Positions 8,272-18,479 of a stretch of 39,112 bases of DNA are shown here, one piece after another. The stretch is from Pseudolabrys sp. (lineage in GTDB: Bacteria > Pseudomonadota > Alphaproteobacteria > Rhizobiales > Xanthobacteraceae): positions 1 to 39,112 of the forward strand of contig JANWKN010000033.1 of the NCBI GenBank assembly GCA_025451355.1, in the 5' to 3' direction. Below the pieces are notes generated by a model. The model was not told the origin of the DNA and made no database searches. It was given only the letters and a program-made list of their open reading frames with translations. The position numbers and the translations under genes were made by a program. How positions within the stretch are numbered: position 1 is the first letter of the stretch; each line of letters starts with the position of its first letter.

Positions 8272-9294
8272 TCACGCCGCTTTTTTCTCCATGTCAGCTT
8301 TCCACTGACCCAGGGCGGCGAGCCCGTTCATTCTTGCACGATGCGAAAAGGCGCGCTGGGCGGCGGCAACATTCTCTGTTTTGCCTTTCCAGGTCGTCTG
8401 CGGGGCGTGCTGGAGCGCACGCCCATAAGAGAATGTGAGCTTCCATGGCAGGTTGCCGATCTTGTTCATGGCGTCGAGGTTGGCGGTCGCCTCCTCATCG
8501 CTTTGTCCGCCGGAAAGGAATGCGATTCCGGGCACCGCGGCCGGCACGCACAACTTGAGCACGGTTACGGTTTTTTCGGCTATCTCCTCGACAGAGGCGC
8601 GCTTGGCGGTCTTCTTGCCGGGAATGACCATGTTCGGCTTGAGCACGATCCCTTCGAGTTGGACACGGGCGTCGAACAGCTCGCCGAACACGGCATGCAG
8701 CACGCGCTCGGTCACGGTGAAGCATCGGTCGATATCGTGATCGCCGTCCATCAACACTTCTGGTTCGACGATCGGCACGATCTGCGCCTCTTGGCAAAGC
8801 GCGGCATAGCGCGCCAGCGCGTGCGCATTAGCCTTGATGCAGTTTCTGCTCGGAATGCTCTTGCCGATGTCGATCACCGCCCGCCATTTGGCGAAGCGCG
8901 CACCTTGTTCGTAATATTTCGGCAAACGGTCGGCGAGCTTGTCGAGCCCGACGGTGACGAGCTCATCGGGCGAGAACGGAAGCGGCTTCGTGCCTTCGTC
9001 AACCTTGATGCCGGGAATCGCGCCCGCCTTCTTGATCAAATCGACCAACGGCGTGCCATCTTTCGCTTTTTGCCAGATAGTCTCGTCGTAGAGGATGACT
9101 CCCGAAATGTGCTTCATTCCCTCCGCCGAACGGAACAGCATCTCGCGATAGTCGCGGCGGCTGTCCTCGGTCGATTCCACGCCGATGGCGTCGAAACGCT
9201 TTTTGATCGTGCCAGAGGATTCGTCGGCGGCGAGGATGCCCCTGCCGGGCGCGACCATGGCCAATGCGACCTTGTTCAATTCAGTGAGATTCAT
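8272..9294 (-). CDS. fba: Fructose-bisphosphate aldolase class I
   Basis: Cleaves fructose 1,6-bisphosphate into DHAP and glyceraldehyde 3-phosphate by a Schiff-base mechanism. The 340-residue protein shows class I signatures: APGRGILAADES near residue 19, KWRAVIDIG in the middle, VEPEVLMDGDHDI, and the Schiff-base lysine in IVLKPNMVIPG. The last part has FLSGGQSDEEATANLD and LTFSYGRALQ. The ATG at 9294 has GGAGGG just upstream; the in-frame ATG at 9306 would place the ribosome site inside the gene and is rejected. It is last in the minus-strand cluster with tkt, gap and pgk, 52 bases after pgk, and is followed by a strong hairpin. Confidence 0.95.
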   Translation of the reverse strand: MNLTELNKVALAMVAPGRGILAADESSGTIKKRFDAIGVESTEDSRRDYREMLFRSAEGMKHISGVILYDETIWQKAKDGTPLVDLIKKAGAIPGIKVDEGTKPLPFSPDELVTVGLDKLADRLPKYYEQGARFAKWRAVIDIGKSIPSRNCIKANAHALARYAALCQEAQIVPIVEPEVLMDGDHDIDRCFTVTERVLHAVFGELFDARVQLEGIVLKPNMVIPGKKTAKRASVEEIAEKTVTVLKLCVPAAVPGIAFLSGGQSDEEATANLDAMNKIGNLPWKLTFSYGRALQHAPQTTWKGKTENVAAAQRAFSHRARMNGLAALGQWKADMEKKAA

Positions 9295-9346
9295 GCTTCC
9301 CTCCATCGCATCCGTAGCAATTCCCCCCGGATGGCTTTGTTCGACT

Positions 9347-10540
9347 TCATTCTACCCGCAACACCTCGACCCCGGGTAAGCGCTTGCCCTCGAGCCATTC
9401 GAGAAACGCACCGCCCGCGGCCGAAACATAAGTCAACCGGTCGGCGACCCCCGCGACATTGAGCGCGGCTACGGTATCGCCGCCGCCCGCTACCGAGACA
9501 AGTTTGCCAGCCGCGGTCAGTTCCGCCACTGCTTCCGCGACTTCGGCGGTGCCGTTGTCGAATGGTTCCATCTCGAAGGCGCCGAATGGCCCATTCCACA
9601 CCAGCGTCTTCGCCCGCGCCAGCACGGATATAACTTGCTCGATGCTGCGCGGCCCGATATCGAGAATCATATCGGTGACGCCGACTTTGCCCGTATCGAC
9701 GACACGCGAAGATGCATGCGCCTCAAACTTCTCTGCCACGACGACATCAACAGGAAGGATGATTTCGCGTTTTCCAGCCTTTGCCTTGTCCATGATTTCC
9801 AGCGCGGTGGAGACGAGATCGGTCTCCACCAGTGACTTTCCGACATTTTTTCCCTGAGCGAGCAGGAACGTATTCGCCATGGCGCCGCCGATGATCAGCG
9901 CGTTCACTTTGTCGAGCAAGTTACCGAGCAAATCGAGCTTGGTCGAAATCTTGGCACCTCCGACGATCGCGACCAGCGGCCGCTGTGGGTTCTCGAGCGC
10001 CTTGGCCAGGGCCTCAAACTCCGCCTGCATCGTTCGTCCGGCGTAAGCAGGCAGCTTGTGACCGAGCCCCTCGGTGGACGCGTGCGCGCGATGCGCGGCG
10101 GAAAACGCGTCGTTCACCCAGATATCACCCAGCTTCCCAAGTTCGGCGACAAATACGGGATCGTTCTTCTCTTCGCCTGCGTGAAAACGCGTGTTCTCCA
10201 GGCATAGGATTTCGCCGGGTTTCATCGCGTCGACGGCCTGTTCCGCGGGCTCGCCGATGCAGTCGTCGGCGAATTTTATGGGCCGCTTGATGATACGCGC
10301 CACTTCGGCAGCGACCGGTTTCAAGGATTGCGTCGGATCGCGTCCCTTGGGTCGGCCGAAGTGCGAGAGCAAGATGACCTTGGCGCCTTTATCGGCAATT
10401 TCCGTAATTGCCGGCGCCACCCGCTCGATACGCGTTGAGTCGGTGACGACACCATTTTCAACCGGCACGTTGAGATCGACGCGCATGAGGATGCGCTTGC
10501 CTTTTACGTCGACGCGGTCGAGCGTTCTGAACGCAGTCAT
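9347..10540 (-). CDS. pgk: Phosphoglycerate kinase
   Basis: Transfers phosphate from 1,3-bisphosphoglycerate to ADP in glycolysis, or the reverse in gluconeogenesis. Full-length at 397 residues, with the N-terminal KRILMRVDLNVPVENG substrate motif, LLSHFGRPKG, CLENTRFHAGEEKND and the C-terminal nucleotide-binding region WNGPFGAFE followed by VAGGGDTVAAL. It sits 21 bases downstream of gap, consistent with one transcript. Nothing unusual was seen. Confidence 0.97.
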   Translation of the reverse strand: MTAFRTLDRVDVKGKRILMRVDLNVPVENGVVTDSTRIERVAPAITEIADKGAKVILLSHFGRPKGRDPTQSLKPVAAEVARIIKRPIKFADDCIGEPAEQAVDAMKPGEILCLENTRFHAGEEKNDPVFVAELGKLGDIWVNDAFSAAHRAHASTEGLGHKLPAYAGRTMQAEFEALAKALENPQRPLVAIVGGAKISTKLDLLGNLLDKVNALIIGGAMANTFLLAQGKNVGKSLVETDLVSTALEIMDKAKAGKREIILPVDVVVAEKFEAHASSRVVDTGKVGVTDMILDIGPRSIEQVISVLARAKTLVWNGPFGAFEMEPFDNGTAEVAEAVAELTAAGKLVSVAGGGDTVAALNVAGVADRLTYVSAAGGAFLEWLEGKRLPGVEVLRVE

Positions 10541-10561
10541 GACCCGCCTGACACCGGACCG

Positions 10562-11569
<1,008 letters not shown>

Positions 11570-11637
11570 GGAAACGCTCCCGGCTCGTTCAATTTGCCGT
11601 GGCCGCGATCGACCACAACAACACATATAATCGTTTG

Positions 11638-13695
11638 TTACGCCTTCCCAAGCTTTGCCAACGCTGCGTTGGCAACTGCTTCGGCGGTAATTCCAAATTT
11701 CTTGTACAGTTCCTTGTACGGCGCGCTGGCGCCGAACGATTGCATCCCGATAAAGAGCCCATCGGAACCGATAATGGCATCCCAGCTTTGTCGAACCGCG
11801 GCCTCGACGCCGACGTTCACGCGGGCACCCCCAATGATGGCGCGGCGATATCGCTCGTCCTGTTCCAGGAACAATTCGAAACACGGCATTGAAACCACCC
11901 GGGCCGCGACGCCATGCTGCGCAAGCAGCTTTGCGCCGTCGACCGCGATCGAAACTTCGGAGCCCGTGGCGAAGATTGAAACATCCGAACGGCCGTCAGG
12001 GCCCGCGAGTTCATAAGCGCCGAGCGCGCAGATATTGTCCTCGTCGAGGCGATTGCGCAGCTGCGGCAGGTTCTGGCGCGTGAGCGCGAGTATGCTCGGC
12101 CTGTCTGTCGACTGGATCGCCAGCTGCCAGCACTCCGCCGTTTCCACCGCGTCGCAAGGACGGAACACCAGCAGGTTTGGAATTGCGCGCAGCGCGGCGA
12201 GATGTTCGACCGGCTGATGCGTCGGTCCGTCTTCGCCGAGGCCGATTGAATCATGTGTCATCACGTGGATGACCCGCTTGCCCATCAGCGCGGCAAGCCG
12301 GATCGCCGGGCGGCAGTAATCGGAAAAGACGAGGAACGTGCCGGAGTACGGTACTATGCCGCCGTGCAGCGCCATGCCGTTCATCGCTGCGGCCATGCCG
12401 TGTTCCCGCACACCGTAATGGATGAAACGGCCGGAGAAGTCGGCGGCCGATATCGCCTTCATGTCTTTGATGCGCGTGTTGTTGGAACCGGTCAGATCGG
12501 CCGAACCGCCAATCATTTCGGGCAGCGCGGGGATCAGGCTTTCGAGCGCGAGTTCGCAGGCTGTACGCGTCGCGATCTCTTTCGGCTGTGCTGCCAGTTT
12601 TTCCTTCACCGCGCGCACTGCATCGGCAAGCGCCTGCTTGGGCAGGTCGCCTTTCATGCGACGTTCGAACTCGGCGCGCTTGCCGCTCTCGAGGCCGGTC
12701 AGCCGCTTTTTCCAATCCGCGTGCGTGCTCTTTGAGCGCGCGCCAATCGCGCGCCACGCTTTCAGAACGTCGGCCGGCACGTCGAACGGCGCGGATGTCC
12801 ACCCAAGGTTTTTGCGCGCGCCGGCAATTTCTTCCGCGCCCAGAGGCGAGCCATGTGATTTTTCGGATCCCTGCTTGGTCGGCGCGCCGAAACCGATTTT
12901 ACTCTTGCAGGCGATCAGCACGGGCTTGTCAGATGTCTGTGCCTTTTCGAGCGCCGCACTAATCGCCGCCGCATCGTGGCCGTCGATGCGCGCGGCGTTC
13001 CAGCCGGCGGCTTCGAAGCGCTTCACCTGATCGACAGAATCGGAAAGCGACAACGCGCCGTCGATCGAAATGCCGTTGTCGTCGAACAGCACGATCAGCT
13101 TGTTCAACTTGAGATGGCCGGCGAGGGCGATCGCTTCATGGCTGATGCCTTCCATCAAGTCGCCATCCGACGCAATCACATAAGTTTTGTGGTCGACGAC
13201 GCTGTCGCCGAACTCGGCCGCGAGGTGCCTTTCGGCAATCGCCATGCCGACAGCGTTGGCCAATCCCTGACCGAGCGGTCCCGTAGTGGTTTCGATGCCG
13301 GGCGCATGGCCGTATTCCGGATGGCCGGCGGTGATCGAACCGAGTTGGCGGAACTTTCGGATCTGATCGAGCGTCATCCCTTCGTAGCCGGTGAGATGAA
13401 GCAATGCGTAGATCAGCATCGAGCCGTGGCCGGCCGAGAGCACGAAACGGTCACGATCGGCCCAGGCCGGATCGGCCGGATCGAACTTCAAAAAGCGTGA
13501 GAACAGCACGGTCGCCACGTCGGCCATGCCCATCGGCATTCCGGGATGGCCGGATTTGGCTTGTTCCACCGCATCCATGGCCAGCGCGCGAACCGCGTTG
13601 GCCATGCTGGCGTGGGCAATGGCGAGGGCAGCGGGCGGTTGCTCGCGACGCTCCTGAGGCGCCGCAGCTGCCGTCGGCGAGGCTTCTGCACTCAT
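11638..13695 (-). CDS. tkt: Transketolase
   Basis: Thiamine-diphosphate enzyme that moves two-carbon units between sugar phosphates in the pentose-phosphate (and, where present, Calvin) pathway. The 685-residue protein has [17 protein letters not shown], the cofactor motif [13 protein letters not shown], the pyrimidine-domain segments [15 protein letters not shown] and [20 protein letters not shown], and a C-terminal domain reading [17 protein letters not shown]. The N-terminal 20-30 residues before [19 protein letters not shown] are Ala/Pro-rich and longer than usual. I use the ATG at 13695 ([10 protein letters not shown]) with a weak AAAAGG upstream; a longer frame to 13914 is not family-like. 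It is first in the minus-strand carbon cluster. Confidence 0.95.
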   Translation of the reverse strand: MSAEASPTAAAAPQERREQPPAALAIAHASMANAVRALAMDAVEQAKSGHPGMPMGMADVATVLFSRFLKFDPADPAWADRDRFVLSAGHGSMLIYALLHLTGYEGMTLDQIRKFRQLGSITAGHPEYGHAPGIETTTGPLGQGLANAVGMAIAERHLAAEFGDSVVDHKTYVIASDGDLMEGISHEAIALAGHLKLNKLIVLFDDNGISIDGALSLSDSVDQVKRFEAAGWNAARIDGHDAAAISAALEKAQTSDKPVLIACKSKIGFGAPTKQGSEKSHGSPLGAEEIAGARKNLGWTSAPFDVPADVLKAWRAIGARSKSTHADWKKRLTGLESGKRAEFERRMKGDLPKQALADAVRAVKEKLAAQPKEIATRTACELALESLIPALPEMIGGSADLTGSNNTRIKDMKAISAADFSGRFIHYGVREHGMAAAMNGMALHGGIVPYSGTFLVFSDYCRPAIRLAALMGKRVIHVMTHDSIGLGEDGPTHQPVEHLAALRAIPNLLVFRPCDAVETAECWQLAIQSTDRPSILALTRQNLPQLRNRLDEDNICALGAYELAGPDGRSDVSIFATGSEVSIAVDGAKLLAQHGVAARVVSMPCFELFLEQDERYRRAIIGGARVNVGVEAAVRQSWDAIIGSDGLFIGMQSFGASAPYKELYKKFGITAEAVANAALAKLGKA

Positions 13696-13814
13696 GAAAG
13701 GGCCTTTTGGCCGGTGGATAGCATGTAAGTCCCTTGAGTCAATGTGACGGCCCCCATGGTCACCCTCCATGCACAGGATGACGAAAACAACTGGGCAAAT
13801 CCTCCTCCAAGCGT

Positions 13815-13844
13815 TGACTGCGTGGTCGTGCAGCACGTAAGATT
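13815..13844 (+). promoter_or_regulatory. Possible promoter of the DUF4164-zapA operon
   Basis: TTGACT (13815-13820) and TAAGAT (13839-13844) are spaced by 18 bases, with a predicted start about 45 bases before the DUF4164 ATG at 13896. It lies in the 200-base divergent region shared with tkt (13696-13895); I see no equally clear tkt promoter there. Confidence 0.4.
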
Positions 13845-13895
13845 CCTCGCCTAAATATCTGCTGCCGCACAAGTTTTTGGTGTGGGCCAAAGGCG

Positions 13896-14174
13896 ATGAC
13901 GGAGCAAAGCGCAATCGATACCGCGGTCAAGCGCCTGGCGCTCGCACTGGACGCGCTGGATGCCGCAGTCGAACGGCGAAAGCAGGCTGACCGCAACGAA
14001 GAGGGCCTCGCGGCTCAGGTGCAGGCGCTCGGCGTCGATCGCACGCGGCTGGCTGCGGAGCTCGACGGCGAGACCGCGCGCTCGCGACGGCTCGAAACGA
14101 CGAACCGTGAAATTGCAGAACGGCTGGACGGCGCGATCGCGACAATCCAGTCGGTGCTGGACGTGCACGAGTAA
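13896..14174 (+). CDS. DUF4164 coiled-coil protein upstream of zapA
   Basis: Small 92-residue protein, almost entirely predicted coiled coil: heptad-like alternation of Ala/Leu with Glu/Arg/Asp from [15 protein letters not shown] to [16 protein letters not shown], with no Gly and no Pro in the whole chain. It has no signal peptide or membrane segment, so it is cytosolic. I recognise it as the DUF4164 family, found in Hyphomicrobiales directly before zapA. Its stop is 4 bases before the zapA start, so the two are cotranscribed and probably function together at the division site. A direct biochemical role is not known to me. Confidence 0.8.
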   Translation: MTEQSAIDTAVKRLALALDALDAAVERRKQADRNEEGLAAQVQALGVDRTRLAAELDGETARSRRLETTNREIAERLDGAIATIQSVLDVHE

Positions 14175-14178
14175 CCCC

Positions 14179-14568
14179 ATGGCTCAAATCAGCTCCACCA
14201 TTGCGGGTCGCCAATTTCGTCTTGCTTGTGAGGACGGGCAGGAGGAGCACCTGCAGGAGCTCGCCAAGGATATTGACCAGCGCATCATCAGTTTGCGACG
14301 CAAGTTCGGTGAGATCGGCGACACACGTCTCACTGTGATGGCTGCGTTGATGGTCGCGGACGAACTGGCGGAGACGATACAGAAGATGCATCGCCTCGAA
14401 AAAGACATCGCCTCTCTGCAGGACGCGCGCCTCGTTGCCTCCGACCGCGCCAGGGCCGCCTCCGATGCGGTGATCGGTGCTTTCAATTCCGCCGCTGAGC
14501 GTATTGAAGGCATTACCCGCAAGCTCAATCAAACGGTGGGCAACGGCGGCAGCGTGCCGATCGGGTGA
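14179..14568 (+). CDS. zapA: Cell division protein ZapA
   Basis: Cytosolic Z-ring-associated protein that cross-links FtsZ filaments. The 129-residue protein starts MAQISSTIAGRQFRLACEDG, the N-terminal beta-beta-alpha domain, with EEHLQELAKDIDQRIISLRR, and continues into the long dimerising coiled coil RLTVMAALMVADELAE...IQKMHRLEKDIASLQDAR. The order zapA, 6S RNA, 5-formyltetrahydrofolate cyclo-ligase is the classic proteobacterial arrangement and supports the call. The start chosen is the ATG at 14179, four bases after DUF4164; upstream in-frame codons belong to that gene's shadow frame. Confidence 0.92.
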   Translation: MAQISSTIAGRQFRLACEDGQEEHLQELAKDIDQRIISLRRKFGEIGDTRLTVMAALMVADELAETIQKMHRLEKDIASLQDARLVASDRARAASDAVIGAFNSAAERIEGITRKLNQTVGNGGSVPIG

Positions 14569-14610
14569 CTGTTTCACCGCGAGTAGCGTGCGCGCCACAT
14601 AACCATTACA

Positions 14611-14757
14611 TTGAGCTGGCGGGGCTGCGGGGCGCGTCAGGAGACACAATCCCCGGGGCCTTATCGATCCTTTAGGGAGCTGTCCCTGACCGGGCTCGTG
14701 GGTTCGGTCATATGGCGCCCACCTACTTTCGTAGGGAACCCGGGATCGATGCTCCAA
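14611..14757 (+). ncRNA. ssrS: Probable 6S RNA
   Basis: The 218-base non-coding interval between zapA and the cyclo-ligase gene is where 6S RNA lies in most proteobacteria. 6S RNA mimics an open promoter and sequesters housekeeping RNA polymerase in stationary phase. The interval is GC-rich and can fold into a long rod: GGGCGC at 14630-14635 pairs with GCGCCC at 14715-14720, GTCAGG at 14636-14641 can pair with CCTGAC at 14685-14690, and CCTAC/GTAGG forms a small 3' hairpin at 14722-14735. The ends are approximate. The call rests on position and foldability, not on a covariance search. Confidence 0.55.
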
Positions 14758-14786
14758 CGGCCATCGCGGCTCCGCACTTATTTGCA

Positions 14787-15377
14787 ATGACCGAAATCGC
14801 TGACACCGGTTCACCGAAAGCACGACTGCGCCAACAGGCACTTGCCCTGCGTGATGCATTGCCGGCGGCCGAGCGTGCGGCTGCTGCTGCGGCGATTGCC
14901 GCGCGCCCGTTCCCATTGAAAGTTGAGCGGGGGATGGTGGTCTCGGGGTTTTCGCCGATGAAGAGTGAAATCAATCCAATTCCATTGATGCGCAGGTTGG
15001 CGGACGCCGGAGCTGGTCTTGCGCTGCCTGCGATCGCCGGTCGTGGCAAACCTTTGACGATGCGCGCCTGGGGATTCGGCGAACCGTTGAACTCCGGTCA
15101 GTGGGGCATTCGCGAGCCTTTGCCCGACGCGCGTGTTGTCGAGCCTGACATTCTCATCGTGCCGCTTGCGGCTTTCGATCGGGCTGGCCATCGTATCGGC
15201 TATGGCGCGGGCTATTACGACATGACGATCAACGCGCTGCGTGAGAAAAAGCCGGTGGTTGCCATCGGCATTGCATTTGCCGCGCAGGAGATTCCGTCGG
15301 TGCCCGCGACCGAACGCGACGCGCCGCTTGATCTCGTGCTAACGGAACGTGAGACCATCGATTTTCGCGGGCAATAA
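14787..15377 (+). CDS. 5-formyltetrahydrofolate cyclo-ligase
   Basis: ATP-dependent conversion of 5-formyl-THF to 5,10-methenyl-THF, which salvages folate (ygfA/fau family; MTHFS). The 196-residue protein has the N-terminal KARLRQQALALRDAL (ATP-contacting basic helix), the middle SGFSPMKSEINPIPL for the folate/phosphate, and the signature FDRAGHRIGYGAGYYDM near residue 140, where the usual GGGYYDR is varied to GAGYYDM. The ATG at 14787 gives a normal family length; an upstream in-frame ATG at 14712 would run through the 6S RNA. No clear ribosome site. The next gene begins 4 bases after its stop. Confidence 0.92.
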   Translation: MTEIADTGSPKARLRQQALALRDALPAAERAAAAAAIAARPFPLKVERGMVVSGFSPMKSEINPIPLMRRLADAGAGLALPAIAGRGKPLTMRAWGFGEPLNSGQWGIREPLPDARVVEPDILIVPLAAFDRAGHRIGYGAGYYDMTINALREKKPVVAIGIAFAAQEIPSVPATERDAPLDLVLTERETIDFRGQ

Positions 15378-15381
15378 CTGC

Positions 15382-16203
15382 ATGCGTATTCTTTTTATCG
15401 GCGATGTTGTCGGGCGCTCCGGGCGCACAATCGTGACGGAGCGGCTGCCGGACCTGATCAGCAAGTGGAAGCTCGACCTGGTGTTGATCAACGGCGAGAA
15501 CGCGGCCGGTGGTTTCGGTATCACCGAGGTGATCTACAACGAATTGATTGATGCCGGTGCCGATGCCATCACGCTCGGCAATCACGCCTGGGATCAGCGC
15601 GAGGCGTTGGTGTTCATCGAGCGGGCGCCGCGCCTGGTCCGCCCACTTAACTATCCGAAGGGCACGCCGGGCCGCGGCGCCGCACTCCTCGACACAAAGA
15701 ACGGCAAGCGCGCATTGGTGATCAACGCCATGGGACGCATTTTCATGGATCCGCTCGATGATCCCTTTGCCGCGATCGAGCGCGAACTTTCGGCCTGTGC
15801 GCTGAAGTCCGGTGCGGACGCAATCATCATCGATTTCCACTGCGAGGCGACGAGCGAAAAACAGGCGATGGGTTATTTCGCCGATGGACGCGCAAGCCTC
15901 GTCGTCGGTACGCACACGCACGTGCCCACCGCCGACGATCGCGTATTGCCGGCTGGGACCGCCTTCATGTCGGACGTCGGCATGACTGCCGACTACGATT
16001 CCATCATCGGCATGAACAAGGACGAGCCGCTCAACCGCTTCCTGCGCAAACTTCCTGGCGCGAAGTTCGAACCTTCGATGGGTCCGGCGACATTGTGCGC
16101 GGTCGCGGTCGAGACCGATGACAAGACCGGTCTCGCGCGCAATGTCGGCGCGGTGCGGCTCGGAGGTATTCTGCAAGAGGCCCGGCCCAAGTTCTTGGAA
16201 TGA
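15382..16203 (+). CDS. YmdB-type metallophosphoesterase
   Basis: Dinuclear-metal phosphodiesterase of the TIGR00282 family; the Bacillus YmdB member hydrolyses 2',3'-cyclic nucleotides. All metal-ligand motifs are visible in the 273-residue protein: FIGDVVGRSGR at the N-terminus, LINGENAAGGFG, LGNHAWDQRE, IDFHCEATSEKQAMG, and VVGTHTHVPTAD with the final MTADYDSIIGM. No signal peptide, so it acts in the cytosol. It starts 4 bases after the cyclo-ligase gene and is probably cotranscribed with it, the usual arrangement in alphaproteobacteria. Confidence 0.92.
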   Translation: MRILFIGDVVGRSGRTIVTERLPDLISKWKLDLVLINGENAAGGFGITEVIYNELIDAGADAITLGNHAWDQREALVFIERAPRLVRPLNYPKGTPGRGAALLDTKNGKRALVINAMGRIFMDPLDDPFAAIERELSACALKSGADAIIIDFHCEATSEKQAMGYFADGRASLVVGTHTHVPTADDRVLPAGTAFMSDVGMTADYDSIIGMNKDEPLNRFLRKLPGAKFEPSMGPATLCAVAVETDDKTGLARNVGAVRLGGILQEARPKFLE

Positions 16204-16306
16204 AATTTTCGAATTGTACGGTTGACCGCGAATCACGGCGATGATTCGTTAGATGACGTTGATTCGCCGGCGTGTGCTTGGGTCCGGCATAGTGACCTCC
16301 GCACGG

Positions 16307-17647
16307 ATGTCCATGAATTTGCACGTCAACGCCGATCTGGCACTGGAACTTCCGCCGGATCTCGCTTGCCCATCTTCGACTCCTGAAAAGCCAACCGATC
16401 GCCGCGTCGAGCTTGCCGCACAGTTCATTCCGGCAGGCGCCCGCGTTTTCGATCTGGGCGGCGGTACGAGGCTACAGGCGCTGTTGCCGAATGGTTGCAG
16501 TTACAGCTGCAGCGACCGCCCGCTGGCAACTTTGATCCGTGATCTGAAATCCGGCGGGTTTCCGACCAAAGCCGCGTTGGACTGCGACGTGATCGTCATG
16601 CTCGGCGTACTCGAGCGGATTGACGACGTCGAAAACCTATTTACGCATCTGCGGTTCTGCAGGCACGACATCATCCTCAGCTACCATGCGAGCGATTTGA
16701 CCACGGGTGTCGATCGTGCCGCACGTGGCTTCGTCAATCATTTGAGCTTCTACGAGCTGACGCGCCTGTTCGATCACTACGGTTTCCGGATCGAATGTAC
16801 GACGCCAGTCGACGAGACGCAGGTGCTGATGCGACTCACGCCTAGCGAATGGCTGTCCGCGCCCGCGGCCTGCCGTGTTGCCGTGATCTCGGCAGACGAC
16901 GCAGGAGATTTCGGCGCCCGGCTCGGCCGCCAGATAATCAACACGCTGTTGCCCGGCGAAGCGGAGGCGGATCACCTGAACCTGCACACGCTCGGCCAGG
17001 CGCGCGGCAACTACGATCTGGTGGTGCTCGGGACCGGCGACAGCCTTTTTCCGACGCCGCTTGGCGAAGAAATTCTGGACGTCGTTTCGCACGCCAAAGC
17101 GGCGATCGGCATTTTCGGCACGCACAGCCGCGAGCTGATCTCCCGCCCGGTTCTCGATCGACTCATCGATCGCCTCGATACCTGGTTCACGCGTTACGAA
17201 GACGATGTGCTGATGTACGGCCGCGGTCGTCGCAACGTCGTTCACCTCGGCGATTGGCTGATCGACCAGTTCCCGCTCGCGCGGCCCATTAATGACGAAC
17301 CGTTGATGATCAGCGAGGAGGTCGGTCAGGAATTCGCGCTTGATCGTGCGATCCGCACCATTCAGCAACACAAGCAGGTCTATTCAACCCTGCCGTCAGC
17401 GCTGCTGTGCGCGCTCACCTCGGCCGAGCTTGCGGCCTACACCGAGCCATCGATGCCACGATCGCTTGCCGGCGGCCAGTTCCGCAGCATGCTGATCGAT
17501 ATTTTCGGACGTACTTTTCCGGAGCAGAAATTCTTCCTGGTCGACCGCGACGCTGTCACCTGGTACAAGGCGCGCGTCCACCGCAATGTCGGCAAGGTCG
17601 GCGCGCGCATCGCGGCGATCCTGCGTGATGTGGCGGTCGCAGCCTGA
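16307..17647 (+). CDS. Uncharacterised methyltransferase-like / pyruvyltransferase-like protein
   Basis: I do not recognise a named family with confidence. The 446-residue product has two parts. The N-terminal part (about 30-175) looks like a class I SAM methyltransferase fold: motif I VFDLGGG at 47-53, then YSCSDR and [18 protein letters not shown], then [19 protein letters not shown]. The second part (about 188-330) resembles polysaccharide pyruvyltransferases: [31 protein letters not shown] at 239-249, AAIGIFGTH and [13 protein letters not shown] at 306-318. The protein ends in a helical tail. No signal peptide or membrane segment. The start is uncertain: ATGs at 16307 and 16313 are both possible, and an upstream ATG at 16253 exists. 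It stands alone, about 100 bases after the ymdB-like gene. Confidence 0.6.
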   Translation: MSMNLHVNADLALELPPDLACPSSTPEKPTDRRVELAAQFIPAGARVFDLGGGTRLQALLPNGCSYSCSDRPLATLIRDLKSGGFPTKAALDCDVIVMLGVLERIDDVENLFTHLRFCRHDIILSYHASDLTTGVDRAARGFVNHLSFYELTRLFDHYGFRIECTTPVDETQVLMRLTPSEWLSAPAACRVAVISADDAGDFGARLGRQIINTLLPGEAEADHLNLHTLGQARGNYDLVVLGTGDSLFPTPLGEEILDVVSHAKAAIGIFGTHSRELISRPVLDRLIDRLDTWFTRYEDDVLMYGRGRRNVVHLGDWLIDQFPLARPINDEPLMISEEVGQEFALDRAIRTIQQHKQVYSTLPSALLCALTSAELAAYTEPSMPRSLAGGQFRSMLIDIFGRTFPEQKFFLVDRDAVTWYKARVHRNVGKVGARIAAILRDVAVAA

Positions 17648-17729
17648 AATTGCCGCCGATACATGTTTATTTTCTTTGGCTGACGGCCTATATAGCCGCC
17701 GGCATCAGCACATAATCACAAGTTTTCCT

Positions 17730-18476
17730 ATGGCGGGTCATTCCCAGTTCAAGAACATCATGCACCGCAAGGGGCGCCAGGATAAGGTGCGCTCCAAGCT
17801 GTTCGGCAAACTTGCGCGTGAAATCACCGTCTCCGCCAAACTCGGTCTGCCCGATCCGGCATTCAATCCACGCCTGCGCGCGGCGATAATTGCAGCGCGC
17901 GCCGAGAACATGCCGAAGGACAATATCGATCGCGCCATCAAGAAGTCGCAGGGCGCCGACACGGAAAGCTACGATGAGATCCGCTACGAGGGTTATGGGC
18001 CTGGCGGCGTGGCGATCATCGTCGAGGCTCTGACCGACAATCGCAACCGCACGGCCGGCGAGGTTCGCGCGATCTTTGCCAAGAACGGAGGCAACCTCGC
18101 GGAAACCGGTGCGGTGTCCTTTATGTTCAGTCATGTCGGCATCGTCGAGTACGACGCGAAGGCCGCGAGCGCCGATGCCATGCTGGAAGCGGCGATCGAC
18201 GCCGGCGCCGAAGACGTGGTCTCCAACGATGATGGCCATCAGGTCATCACGACGCCGGATACGTTGGCGGACGTCTCCAAAGCGCTGGAAACCAAGTTCG
18301 GCGAGCCGCGCAAGTCGTCGTTGCTGTGGAAGCCGCAAAACACTGTCGCGCTGGACGACGAATCCGGCGAAAAGGTTCTGAAACTGATCGAGTCACTCGA
18401 TGACAGCGACGACGTGCAGAATGTTTACGCGAATTTCGAAGTCTCCGACGCGCTCGTCGCCAGGATGAGCGCGTAA
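17730..18476 (+). CDS. yebC: YebC/PmpR-family regulatory protein
   Basis: Full-length 248-residue TACO1/YebC protein starting [18 protein letters not shown]. Members are described as DNA-binding regulators and, for some, as factors that relieve ribosome stalling at proline stretches. The family segments [44 protein letters not shown] and the acidic C-terminal region [18 protein letters not shown] are intact. It normally lies next to ruvC-ruvA-ruvB; here that neighbourhood is kept, but two minus-strand genes lie in between. It converges with the LVIVD gene, 3 bases apart. Confidence 0.95.
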   Translation: MAGHSQFKNIMHRKGRQDKVRSKLFGKLAREITVSAKLGLPDPAFNPRLRAAIIAARAENMPKDNIDRAIKKSQGADTESYDEIRYEGYGPGGVAIIVEALTDNRNRTAGEVRAIFAKNGGNLAETGAVSFMFSHVGIVEYDAKAASADAMLEAAIDAGAEDVVSNDDGHQVITTPDTLADVSKALETKFGEPRKSSLLWKPQNTVALDDESGEKVLKLIESLDDSDDVQNVYANFEVSDALVARMSA

Positions 18477-18479
18477 GCG

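Noticed and set aside
11627-11655. Promoter for gap at the tkt end (CTTGGG, TTATAT on minus strand)
   Set aside because: Spacing is acceptable but the -35 is weak and lies within tkt coding sequence; cotranscription with tkt is simpler.
11570-11884. Extension of the gap frame into tkt
   Set aside because: Family N-terminus [15 protein letters not shown] begins at 11569 with a ribosome site; upstream text overlaps tkt coding sequence.
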